Assembly (NCBI GenBank): GCA_018268545.1
Contig: JAFDWI010000246.1
Coordinates: 1 to 12,191 of the forward strand
Source of the DNA: Actinomycetota bacterium
GTDB taxonomy: Bacteria > Actinomycetota > Acidimicrobiia > Acidimicrobiales > Iamiaceae
Direction: 5' to 3'
DNA length: 12,191 nt
In this document: positions 1-6,351 of the stretch, in pieces
Layout of the letters: each line of letters opens with the position of its first letter
How positions within the stretch are numbered: position 1 is the first letter of the stretch
Program-made: the position numbers and the translations under genes
The notes under the pieces: generated by a model
What the model saw: the letters and a program-made list of their open reading frames with translations, nothing else
Database searches by the model: none
Told to the model about the DNA's origin: nothing

Positions 1-1149
1 GGAGGATCCGTGCGTCGCCTTGACGTCGTCCGCGTAGATCAACAACCGCGGTCGGGTATCGACCTCGGCGGTGTCCGACAGCAGCAGGTTCCGGTTGGAC
101 TGCTCCGCATCGATCCGCTGGGCATCGGGGTGGATGACGATCTGTCCGTTGAAGATCCCGTGGCCCCGGCCATCGACGACGCCGCGGTACACCTCTCGCG
201 AGGTGCCACCCTCACCGAAATGTTCGATGAGGATCGGGTGGTCGTGCTGCTGGTCGCCGCGGGGGATGTACAGCCCGTCGATGTGGGTCGTCGCGTGACT
301 CCCCACCTGGCGAACATGGATCTCGTGGCGGGCGATCGCACCACCGACGGCCGCGACGAAACCGTCGAAGGTGCTCATCGCCTCCTGGGTGACATCCACG
401 AGCGACAAGTGGAACGCGCTCGTCGGCTGGATCTGTACGTCGCGGTAGTGCAGCTTCGCGCCGGGGGCGAGCCGCACCCGTGTCGTGGCGTTCAGGCAAC
501 CCGTCGCGCCCGGCGCGCCGACCGTGGAGACCACCAGCGTCGCCTCGGCGCCGCGACCGATCCGGACCGGGTTCCGCAGGTTCGCAAGGATCGGGTCACC
601 CGCACCGGTGAGCACGTGCACCACGTGCACCGGCGCCGCAATGTGTGCCCCGTCGGCAACGGTCACCTGGACCCCGGCGGTGACCAACGCCATGTTCAGC
701 GCGTCGAAGGTGTGCGCCGGTTGTGCGCCGATCAGCTCCTCGCCCGAGCCGACTCGACCATCCGCGATCGCCGTTCCCAGTTGCACCACGGTCAGCCCGT
801 CGGTCTCGACGAAGTGCGAGACACCGGGGGCGAAACGACCGTCGACGTACACGATGCGGGTGCCCCCGAGGTCGGGAAGCTCGTCGAGGCGTGGTCCGAC
901 GGTCGGATCACCGGGGCGGATGTCGGAGGGCGTCGGATCAGGGGTCGAGAAACGCTCGTCGAGCAAGGCCTTCAGCTTGACGTAACGCCAGTCCTCGTCC
1001 TTGCGGGTCGGGTAGCCGTGATCAGCGACGTAGACACCGGCGGCGGCGCGCACGGTCGCCAACCACGGTGGTTCACCCAGGTCCGATCGCCCGGCCGCGA
1101 CGCCGGCTCCGAGATCCTCGAGCGTCGCCGGCGCGTCGCCGTCGCTCAT
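1..1149 (-). CDS. sufD: Fe-S cluster assembly protein SufD, 3' end cut by window edge
   Basis: SufD is the partner of SufB in the cytosolic SufBC2D scaffold on which Fe-S clusters are built. I translated the minus strand by hand: 383 codons are open from ATG at 1149 to the left edge. The N-terminal part carries the family pattern KDEDWRYVKLKAL (about residues 50-62). The middle is beta-helix-like (residues about 140-350), with HDHPILIEHFGEGGTSREVYRG-type sequence split around 295-317 and a following FNGQIVIHPDA. The last visible residues are YADDVKATHGSS, which match the family's conserved K-C/A-S/T-H-G region; His380 is the residue equivalent to the functional His of E. coli SufD, while the neighbouring Cys of E. 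coli is Ala here. Roughly 40-60 residues should be missing beyond the edge. The start ATG overlaps the sufC stop by 4 bp (ATGA), so translation is probably coupled. Identification is secure. Confidence 0.93.
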   Translation of the reverse strand, partial: MSDGDAPATLEDLGAGVAAGRSDLGEPPWLATVRAAAGVYVADHGYPTRKDEDWRYVKLKALLDERFSTPDPTPSDIRPGDPTVGPRLDELPDLGGTRIVYVDGRFAPGVSHFVETDGLTVVQLGTAIADGRVGSGEELIGAQPAHTFDALNMALVTAGVQVTVADGAHIAAPVHVVHVLTGAGDPILANLRNPVRIGRGAEATLVVSTVGAPGATGCLNATTRVRLAPGAKLHYRDVQIQPTSAFHLSLVDVTQEAMSTFDGFVAAVGGAIARHEIHVRQVGSHATTHIDGLYIPRGDQQHDHPILIEHFGEGGTSREVYRGVVDGRGHGIFNGQIVIHPDAQRIDAEQSNRNLLLSDTAEVDTRPRLLIYADDVKATHGSS

Positions 1150-1904
1150 CGGGAACCTTCGAGCTCGAGGATCCCATAGCCGCTCTCCTCGAGCGCGACG
1201 GCGAGTTCGGGGCCACCGGACTTCACGATGCGACCCTCGGCCAGCACGTGGACCACATCGGGGACCAACTCGTCGAGCAGTCGCTGGTGGTGGGTGATCA
1301 CGAGCATCGAGCGGTCGTCCCGGCGCAACGAGTTCGCGCCCTGGGCGACGATCCGCAACGCGTCGATGTCGAGCCCCGAATCGGTCTCGTCCAGGATCGC
1401 GAGACGCGGTTCGAGAATCGCCATCTGCAGGATCTCGTTACGCTTGCGCTCGCCCCCCGAGAAGCCTTCGTTGACCGACCGTCCCAGGAACGATGGGTCC
1501 ATCTCCACCAGGGCCATTCGAGCCTTCGTGTAGGCCATGAAATCGATCGCGTCCAACGGTGTCTCGCCACGGGCCTTGCGGATCGCGTTGAGCGCGGTGC
1601 GAAGGAAATACGAGTTCCCCACGCCGGGGATCTCCACCGGGTACTGGAACGCGAGGAACACACCGGCGATCGCCCGCTCTTCGGGGCTCATCTCGAGGAG
1701 GTCGGCTCCCGCCAGGCGGACCGAACCGGCGACCTCGTAGCCGTCGCGCCCGGCGAGCACGTTGGCCAACGTCGACTTTCCGGCGCCGTTCGGGCCCATG
1801 ATCGCGTGGACCTCACCGACGGGAAGTTCCAGGTCGAGCCCGCGCAGGATCTGCTTGCCTTCGACGGATGCGGTGAGGCCTTCGATTTCGAGCAGGGCGG
1901 TCAT
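1146..1904 (-). CDS. sufC: Fe-S assembly ATPase SufC
   Basis: SufC is the soluble ABC-type ATPase of the SufBC2D scaffold; ATP binding drives the shape change needed for cluster assembly. The 252-residue length is normal. Visible motifs are Walker A GPNGAGKST (37-45), Q-loop FQYP (Gln87), the SufC-typical signature FSGGERKRNE (148-157), Walker B LAILDETDSGLD (168-179) and the H-loop His205. The DETDSGLDIDA stretch is characteristic of SufC and separates it from transporter ATPases; there are no membrane segments. It overlaps sufB upstream (1901-1904) and sufD downstream (1146-1149) by ATGA, so the three genes form one operon in the order B-C-D. The start ATG at 1904 is fixed by that overlap. 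Confidence 0.97.
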   Translation of the reverse strand: MTALLEIEGLTASVEGKQILRGLDLELPVGEVHAIMGPNGAGKSTLANVLAGRDGYEVAGSVRLAGADLLEMSPEERAIAGVFLAFQYPVEIPGVGNSYFLRTALNAIRKARGETPLDAIDFMAYTKARMALVEMDPSFLGRSVNEGFSGGERKRNEILQMAILEPRLAILDETDSGLDIDALRIVAQGANSLRRDDRSMLVITHHQRLLDELVPDVVHVLAEGRIVKSGGPELAVALEESGYGILELEGSR

Positions 1905-3364
1905 CCGATGCTGCCTTCCAATTTCATGTTGAGGAGGTTCCTGGCTTCGACCACGTATTCCATGGGCAGTTCCTTGAACACGTCGCGACAGAACCCGTGG
2001 ACGATCATCGACACGGCGTCTTCTTCGGAGATCCCGCGTTGGCGGCAGTAGAAGAGTTGGTCCTCGCCGATCTTGGACGTGTAGGCCTCGTGCTCGACCT
2101 GCGCGGACGAGTTCTTGACCTCGATGTAGGGCAGCGTGTGCGCCCCGCAGGAATCACCGATCAGCAGGGAATCGCACTGGGTGAAGTTGCGGGCGCCCTC
2201 GGCCGAACGCAGCACCTTGACCAGACCGCGGTAGACGTTCTGCGCGACGTGGGTCGCGATGCCCTTCGAGACGATCGTCGACGAGGTGTTCTTGCCGATG
2301 TGGGTCATCTTCGTGCCGGTGTCGGCGACCTGGTAGTGCGTGGTGAGCGCCACCGAGTAGAACTCGCCGACCGAATTGTCACCCTGGAGGATCACGCTCG
2401 GGTACTTCCACGTGATCGCGGAGCCGGTCTCGACCTGGGTCCACGAGATCTTCGCGTTCTCCATCGCCTTGCCACGCTTGGTGACGAAGTTGTGGATCCC
2501 GCCCTTGCCCTGGGCGTCGCCCGGATACCAGTTCTGCACGGTGGAGTACTTCACGTCCGCGCCGTCGAGGGCGAGGATCTCGACGACCGCAGCATGGAGT
2601 TGGTTGTTGTCGCGCTTGGGAGCGGTGCAGCCCTCCAGGTACGAGACCGACGCCCCTTCTTCGGCGACGATCAGGGTCCGCTCGAACTGGCCGGTGTCGG
2701 CCTGGTTCATCCGGAAGTACGTCGAAAGTTCCATCGGGCACTTCACACCCTTGGGGATGAAACAGAACGACCCGTCGGAGAACACCGCCGAGTTGAGTGC
2801 CGAGAAGAAGTTGTCGCGGAACGGCACGACACTGCCCAGGTACCGGCGAACCAGATCCGGATGGTCGCGCACCGCGGCAGAAAACGAGCAGAAGATCACG
2901 CCGACCTCGGCGAGTTGCTTGCGGAACGTCGTGGCGACCGACGCCGAGTCGACGACGGCGTCGACGGCCACGCCACTGAGGCGCTTCTGCTCCGCGAGCG
3001 AGATCCCGAGCTTGTCGAACATCTCCCGCATCTCCGGGTCGACCTCGTCCATGCTCTCGAGCTTCGGCTTCGTCTTGGGTGCCGCGTAGTAGATCATGTC
3101 CTGGAAGTCGATGGGGTCCAGGTGGAACATCTGCCACTCGGGCATCGTCATGGTCGTCCAGGCCCGATAGGCCTGGAGTCGCCATTCGAGCAACCACTCG
3201 GGCTCGTCCTTCTTCGACGAGATGAGGCGGATGATGTCCTCGTTCAGACCGCGCGGGACCACGTCGGCTTCGATGTCGCTGACGAATCCGTAGCGGTACT
3301 CGCGTTCGGCGAACTGCTCGATCTGCGACTTCTCGCCGGAGATTGCGTCAGTGAGGTCGGTCAT
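1901..3364 (-). CDS. sufB: Fe-S cluster scaffold protein SufB
   Basis: SufB receives sulfur from the SufS desulfurase system and, with SufC and SufD, assembles the Fe-S cluster. The 487-residue protein is full length. It shows typical blocks: REYRYGFVSDIE (21-32), the SGVAVDAVVDS area (130-140), FSALNSAVFSDGSFCFIPKG (187-206), CTAPKRDNNQLHAAVVE (246-262), GGIHNFVTKRG (288-298), CDSLLIGDSCGAHTLPYIEV (397-416) and the C-terminal EARNLLNMKLEGSIG. Cys397, in NFTQCDSLLIG, probably corresponds to the essential E. coli Cys405; Cys406 is close by. No intein interrupts the gene, unlike the M. tuberculosis homologue. The start ATG at 3364 has a GGAAG Shine-Dalgarno-like site 8 nt upstream. It is the first gene of the minus-strand suf operon and lies divergent to the SufR-type regulator. 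Confidence 0.97.
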   Translation of the reverse strand: MTDLTDAISGEKSQIEQFAEREYRYGFVSDIEADVVPRGLNEDIIRLISSKKDEPEWLLEWRLQAYRAWTTMTMPEWQMFHLDPIDFQDMIYYAAPKTKPKLESMDEVDPEMREMFDKLGISLAEQKRLSGVAVDAVVDSASVATTFRKQLAEVGVIFCSFSAAVRDHPDLVRRYLGSVVPFRDNFFSALNSAVFSDGSFCFIPKGVKCPMELSTYFRMNQADTGQFERTLIVAEEGASVSYLEGCTAPKRDNNQLHAAVVEILALDGADVKYSTVQNWYPGDAQGKGGIHNFVTKRGKAMENAKISWTQVETGSAITWKYPSVILQGDNSVGEFYSVALTTHYQVADTGTKMTHIGKNTSSTIVSKGIATHVAQNVYRGLVKVLRSAEGARNFTQCDSLLIGDSCGAHTLPYIEVKNSSAQVEHEAYTSKIGEDQLFYCRQRGISEEDAVSMIVHGFCRDVFKELPMEYVVEARNLLNMKLEGSIG

Positions 3365-3404
3365 GGGCGGAACTTCCGGGGACGGGTGGGGCGGGCGACA
3401 GCCG

Positions 3405-3434
3405 AGCGTATTTATGCAAGTTGTCGCTTGTCAA
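3405..3434 (-). promoter_or_regulatory. probable sufB operon promoter
   Basis: Read on the minus strand, a perfect TTGACA (3434-3429) is followed after 18 nt by TACGCT (3410-3405), which fits the TANNNT -10 pattern. Transcription would start near 3398, about 34 nt before the sufB ATG. The stretch 3405-3436 is visibly AT-richer than its surroundings. Seen by eye only; the transcription start is inferred. Confidence 0.6.
3417..3430. promoter_or_regulatory. candidate SufR operator, CAAG-N6-CTTG palindrome
   Basis: CAAG (3417-3420), a 6-nt spacer, and CTTG (3427-3430) form an inverted repeat lying between and touching the -35 and -10 boxes of the sufB promoter. The cyanobacterial SufR operator is known as CAAC-N6-GTTG, so the layout is the same with one changed base per arm. 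In addition GCGACA (3395-3400) recurs inverted as TGTCGC (3422-3427). Bound protein here would block RNA polymerase on the suf operon. Binding by the neighbouring regulator is inferred from position and layout. Confidence 0.45.
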
Positions 3435-3459
3435 TCTACCGCAACGCGTCCCGAACGAC

Positions 3460-3465
3460 TAGGGT
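3460..3465 (+). promoter_or_regulatory. -10-like TAGGGT before the sufR start
   Basis: TAGGGT fits TANNNT and ends 7 nt before the GTG at 3473. This is the usual spacing of actinobacterial leaderless genes, in which the first transcribed base is the start codon. No clear -35 is visible 17-18 nt upstream. The same bases (AGGGTGG, 3461-3467) could instead act as a ribosome binding site, so the two readings compete. Confidence 0.35.
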
Positions 3466-3472
3466 GGCAATC

Positions 3473-4117
3473 GTGGACCGGCTCGAGACGACCAGTGACA
3501 TTCTGTCGCCCGCTCGCCGAAATGTCCTCATCGCGTTGAAGGAGCGGGGCGAAGCCAGCGCGGACGACCTCGCCGAGTCACTCCACATCTCACCCAGCGC
3601 CGTCCGCCAACATCTCACGGGGCTCCGCAGCGCCGGTTTCGTCGAAACCCGACCCGAACGCGGCCGCCCGGGTCGCCCGGTCGACCTGTACCACTCGACT
3701 CGTCGCGGTGATGCCGTGTTCGCCCCGAGCGACGGATCCCTCACCCTCGAGCTGCTCCAGGACCTGGAGGCCGAGGATCCACGGATCATCGATCGGGTGT
3801 TCCAACGGCGAGAGCACCGCCGGGCCGAGGCCTTCAGGGCCGAACTCGACGGACTCACGATCGAAGCGCGCCTCTCACGGCTGTGTGAACTCCTCGACGC
3901 CGAAGGGTACCTGGCACGGTGGGCCGCGGCGGACGACGGCACGTATCGGCTCACGTTCAACAACTGCGCGATCTGGAACGTCGCCGAGCACTACCGCCTC
4001 GCCTGCACCAGCGAACTGGACTTTCTCCGCGACGTGTTGCCCGACGTGGGTGTCGAACGGGCCGTCCACCGCCGTGACGGAAGCTACAACTGCGGGTACA
4101 CGATCCGACCCCACTGA
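3473..4117 (+). CDS. sufR: SufR-type Fe-S sensing transcriptional repressor
   Basis: Probable repressor of the suf operon that senses Fe-S status by holding a cluster. The 214-residue protein starts with a winged helix-turn-helix of the ArsR/MarR type: LSPARRNVLIALKERG (11-26), then the recognition region LHISPSAVRQHLTGLRSAGF (37-56) and the wing ETRPERGRPGRP (58-69). The C-terminal half carries cysteines at 165, 178 and 207 (C-X12-C-X28-C) plus Cys138. SufR proteins of cyanobacteria and mycobacteria use three C-terminal cysteines with similar spacing to bind the cluster. GTG at 3473 was chosen because AGGGTGG or a leaderless -10 fits it; an in-frame GTG at 3464 would add three residues. The gene is divergent from sufBCD, with 108 bp between. 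Family assignment is firm; the exact target is inferred from position. Confidence 0.88.
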   Translation: MDRLETTSDILSPARRNVLIALKERGEASADDLAESLHISPSAVRQHLTGLRSAGFVETRPERGRPGRPVDLYHSTRRGDAVFAPSDGSLTLELLQDLEAEDPRIIDRVFQRREHRRAEAFRAELDGLTIEARLSRLCELLDAEGYLARWAAADDGTYRLTFNNCAIWNVAEHYRLACTSELDFLRDVLPDVGVERAVHRRDGSYNCGYTIRPH

Positions 4118-4137
4118 GGTGGAATACTGTCCGACGA

Positions 4138-4157
4138 GGAGGGCCGAGGATCCCTCC
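4138..4157 (+). other. short hairpin in the leader of the MBOAT gene
   Basis: GGAGGG (4138-4143) and CCCTCC (4152-4157) can pair around an 8-nt loop. The left arm contains AGGAGG (4137-4142), but this lies 38 nt from the GTG start, too far to serve it. No T-run follows, so it is a poor terminator for sufR. A TANNNT match, TACTGT at 4125-4130, sits just before it and could start a leader transcript carrying the hairpin. Function unknown. Confidence 0.25.
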
Positions 4158-4180
4158 GGGCCGACCCTCGTGAGTTCCGG

Positions 4181-5611
4181 GTGCTCTTCCCCACCGTCCA
4201 GTTCGCGATCTTCTTCGCCATCGTCCTGCCGACGAGTTGGCTGCTCGCGCACCGGCGCATCCCGTGGTCCGTCTTCATCATCGTCGCGAGCTACGTCTTC
4301 TACGGTGCCTGGGACTGGCGTTTCGTGTTCCTGCTCGCCGGATCGACGGTGGCCAACCAACTCGTCGCGACCGGCATCCATCGATCGCGCACCCAAGCGT
4401 CGAGAAACGCTGCGCTGTGGGTCGGCGTCGCACTGAACCTCGGGGTACTCGCCTGGTTCAAGTACTACGACTTCTTCGTCAATTCCTCCAACAGCCTGTT
4501 CGACACCCTCGGATTGCACACGCAGCTTCCGCTGCGACAGCTCGTCCTGCCGGTCGGACTCTCGTTCATCACGTTCCAGGCACTGAGCTACGTGATCGAC
4601 ACGTGGCGGGGTCGGATCGAGCCGACGAACTTCCTCGACTTCGCGGTGTACCTGTCGTTCTTTCCGCATCTCGTCGCAGGTCCGATCGTGCGGGCCGGCG
4701 AGTTCCTCCCCCAGCTCCGCAAGCGGCTCGACCCGCGGCGCGTCGACGCCGGCCTCGGCTTCTGGCTGATCGCGTCCGGGCTGTTCAAGAAGGTCGTGAT
4801 CTCGAGTTACGTGTCCTCGACGATCGTCGATCCGGTGTTCGGGTTTCCCAACCAGCACGGAGCGCTCGACACGTTGTTCGGGATCTACGGCTACGCGATC
4901 CAGATCTACGCCGACTTCAGCGGTTACACCGACATCGCGATCGGGGTCGCGTTGCTGCTCGGATTCCGATTCCCCCAGAACTTCGACGCGCCCTATTCGG
5001 CAGCCTCGCTCCAGGAGTTCTGGCGCCGCTGGCACATGACCCTGTCGCGGTGGCTCCGTGACTACCTCTACATCCCCCTCGGTGGGAACCGACGCGGACG
5101 GGCACGCGGGTACGCGAACCTCGCGATCACGATGCTGTTGGGTGGGCTCTGGCATGGCGCCGCATGGACGTTCGTGGTCTGGGGCGGACTCCACGGGCTC
5201 GGGCTCGCGGCCGAGCGGTGGCACGCGGACCGGATCAAGGCCCGGCCACCCGCACCCGAACCGACCCCCGCCAGGCGAACCTGGCATCTGGTCTGGACTC
5301 GTCTGGCGACGTTCCATTTCGTGTGCCTGTGCTGGGTCTTCTTCCGGGCAACGAGCTTCGCGAACGCGTTCACCGTACTCGGGCGACTGTTCCATTTCGG
5401 AGGCAACGAGCCGCTGAACCTCGTGTTGATCGCCGTGATCGCCGGCGCGATCGCGGTGCAGTTCCTTCCGAGCAACCTGTCGGGCCGGATCCGGTCCGCA
5501 TTCAGCTACAGCCCCTGGTGGGCGCAAGCCGTGCTGCTCGCCTGCGCGGTCGTCACGATCAACGCACTCGGTCCGACGGGCGTCGCTCCGTTCATCTATT
5601 TCCAGTTCTGA
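4181..5611 (+). CDS. MBOAT-family O-acyltransferase (AlgI/DltB type)
   Basis: Polytopic membrane acyltransferase that probably passes an acyl group, most often acetyl, across the cytoplasmic membrane for modification of an exported glycan. The 476-residue length suits the AlgI group. It opens with the family-typical MLFPTVQFAIFFAIVLP and has about ten hydrophobic segments. Diagnostic blocks are LVLPVGLSFITFQALSYVID (121-140), FFPHLVAGPIVRAGEFLPQL (160-179), QIYADFSGYTDIAIG (241-255), SLQEFWRRWHMTLSRWLRDY (276-295) followed by LYIPLGG, and LLGGLWHGAAWTFVVWGGLHG (split around 319-339). His325 in LWHGAAW is the catalytic His of the family; His285 is the second conserved one. GTG at 4181 is the first start in a frame that stays open back to the sufR stop; no good Shine-Dalgarno is visible. 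The paired SGNH genes downstream support a glycan O-acylation role. The substrate cannot be read from sequence. Confidence 0.93.
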   Translation: MLFPTVQFAIFFAIVLPTSWLLAHRRIPWSVFIIVASYVFYGAWDWRFVFLLAGSTVANQLVATGIHRSRTQASRNAALWVGVALNLGVLAWFKYYDFFVNSSNSLFDTLGLHTQLPLRQLVLPVGLSFITFQALSYVIDTWRGRIEPTNFLDFAVYLSFFPHLVAGPIVRAGEFLPQLRKRLDPRRVDAGLGFWLIASGLFKKVVISSYVSSTIVDPVFGFPNQHGALDTLFGIYGYAIQIYADFSGYTDIAIGVALLLGFRFPQNFDAPYSAASLQEFWRRWHMTLSRWLRDYLYIPLGGNRRGRARGYANLAITMLLGGLWHGAAWTFVVWGGLHGLGLAAERWHADRIKARPPAPEPTPARRTWHLVWTRLATFHFVCLCWVFFRATSFANAFTVLGRLFHFGGNEPLNLVLIAVIAGAIAVQFLPSNLSGRIRSAFSYSPWWAQAVLLACAVVTINALGPTGVAPFIYFQF

Positions 5612-5653
5612 AGCTCCCGGTGCGAGACAATGGATGAACCGATCGGCAGACCT

Positions 5654-5672
5654 CGCGGTGGCCACCACCGCG
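5654..5672 (+). terminator. strong hairpin after the MBOAT gene
   Basis: CGCGGTGG (5654-5661), loop CCA, and CCACCGCG (5665-5672) form a perfect 8-bp, GC-rich stem 43 nt past the MBOAT stop. A second palindrome, CGGGCCCG, follows at about 5680-5687. No T-run is present, so this is either an actinobacterial-type terminator without a U tail or a processing/attenuation structure ahead of the next gene. Confidence 0.4.
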
Positions 5673-5724
5673 CTCCCGACCGGGCCCGACAACGACACGG
5701 ACAACCCGAAGCGGATGGTGCGTA

Positions 5725-6150
5725 ATGAATCGATGGCAGAAGCACCCGGCGGTGCGAACCGGCAGTGACCTCACCTTCGGTGAACGCGCCGCCGACGTTT
5801 TGCGAAACAGCATGGGCTCGTGGCCCTTCATCGGAGTGTCGGCGCTGTTCCTCGCGACCTGGATGGGGTTCAACGGCAAGCACGGTTTCGATCCGTACCC
5901 GTTCATCCTGTTGAACCTGGTGCTGTCGTGCCTCGCCGCGATGCAGGGTGCGATCATCCTCATCGCACAGAAGCGCGCCGACCAGATCGCATCCGAGCTC
6001 GCCGAGCACGACTACGAAGCAGACTGCGTGACCCGCGACGCGGTCACACAACTCGCGACGCTCACCAACGTCGTCCATGACCTCGTCGTCGAGAACACGC
6101 GCCTGACCGCCGAGATCCATGCCTTGACGACTCGCAACGCGCCCCGATGA
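5725..6150 (+). CDS. DUF1003 family small membrane protein
   Basis: This 141-residue protein matches the DUF1003 family, whose function is not established. The hallmark is a pair of hydrophobic helices, about 32-50 (SWPFIGVSALFLATWMGFN) and 59-81, joined by the family-typical GFDPYPFILLNLVLSCLAAMQ (split around 54-74). The leading LTFGERAADVLRN (16-28) is also typical. The C-terminal part, about 83-137, is charged, with regular hydrophobic spacing (ASELAEHDYEAD, then VVHDLVVENTRLTAEIHAL), and looks like a coiled coil in the cytoplasm. Usual members are longer or end in a comparable helix. ATG at 5725 is preceded by GGATGG about 8 nt upstream and overlaps the TAA of a 31-codon frame (TAATG). 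It lies between the MBOAT and SGNH genes on the same strand, so a link to the same envelope process is possible but unproven. Confidence 0.85.
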   Translation: MNRWQKHPAVRTGSDLTFGERAADVLRNSMGSWPFIGVSALFLATWMGFNGKHGFDPYPFILLNLVLSCLAAMQGAIILIAQKRADQIASELAEHDYEADCVTRDAVTQLATLTNVVHDLVVENTRLTAEIHALTTRNAPR

Positions 6151-6213
6151 CCGGCGTCGTCTCCGCGGCCGAAAAGCTGTGGACCGGGTGCCGCCACTGA
6201 GGTTGGCGTCCCG

Positions 6214-6234
6214 GCCGACGCGGCCGATGTCGGC
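6214..6234 (+). terminator. weak inverted repeat after the DUF1003 gene
   Basis: GCCGAC (6214-6219) and GTCGGC (6229-6234) can pair around a 9-nt loop, 64 nt past the DUF1003 stop. No T-run follows. The 201-bp gap 6151-6351 otherwise shows only a TANNNT match, TACCAT at 6261-6266, without a convincing -35. It may hold the promoter of the SGNH pair, but I cannot support it further. Confidence 0.22.
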
Positions 6235-6351
6235 GTGCGGCCGTGAGCCCTCGGTGCCGGTACCATCGGGTGTCACGTCACGGCGCACAGGTCCGCGTCG
6301 GACAGCCGCGGTCGATGAGCCGATCGCGCTCCGGTTCTGAACGGCGACACG

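Noticed and set aside
10..1179. Long plus-strand frame opposite sufD
   Set aside because: Arg/Val/Asp-rich translation with no family features; it is the antisense of a clear SufD frame in high-GC DNA.
3464..3466. Alternative GTG start of the SufR-type gene
   Set aside because: It would add only three residues and has no upstream ribosome binding site; the GTG at 3473 fits either AGGGTGG or a leaderless start.
1997..3472. Plus-strand frame opposite sufB that runs into sufR
   Set aside because: The part before 3473 is antisense to SufB; only the end from 3473 is real, as the SufR-type regulator.
4138..4157. Hairpin as intrinsic terminator of sufR
   Set aside because: The stem is only 6 bp with an 8-nt loop and no T-run; kept only as an unexplained leader hairpin.
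3875..5704. 609-codon minus-strand frame opposite the MBOAT gene
   Set aside because: Low-complexity Glu/Arg/Pro/Asp-rich translation with no recognisable domain; the plus strand carries clear MBOAT motifs.
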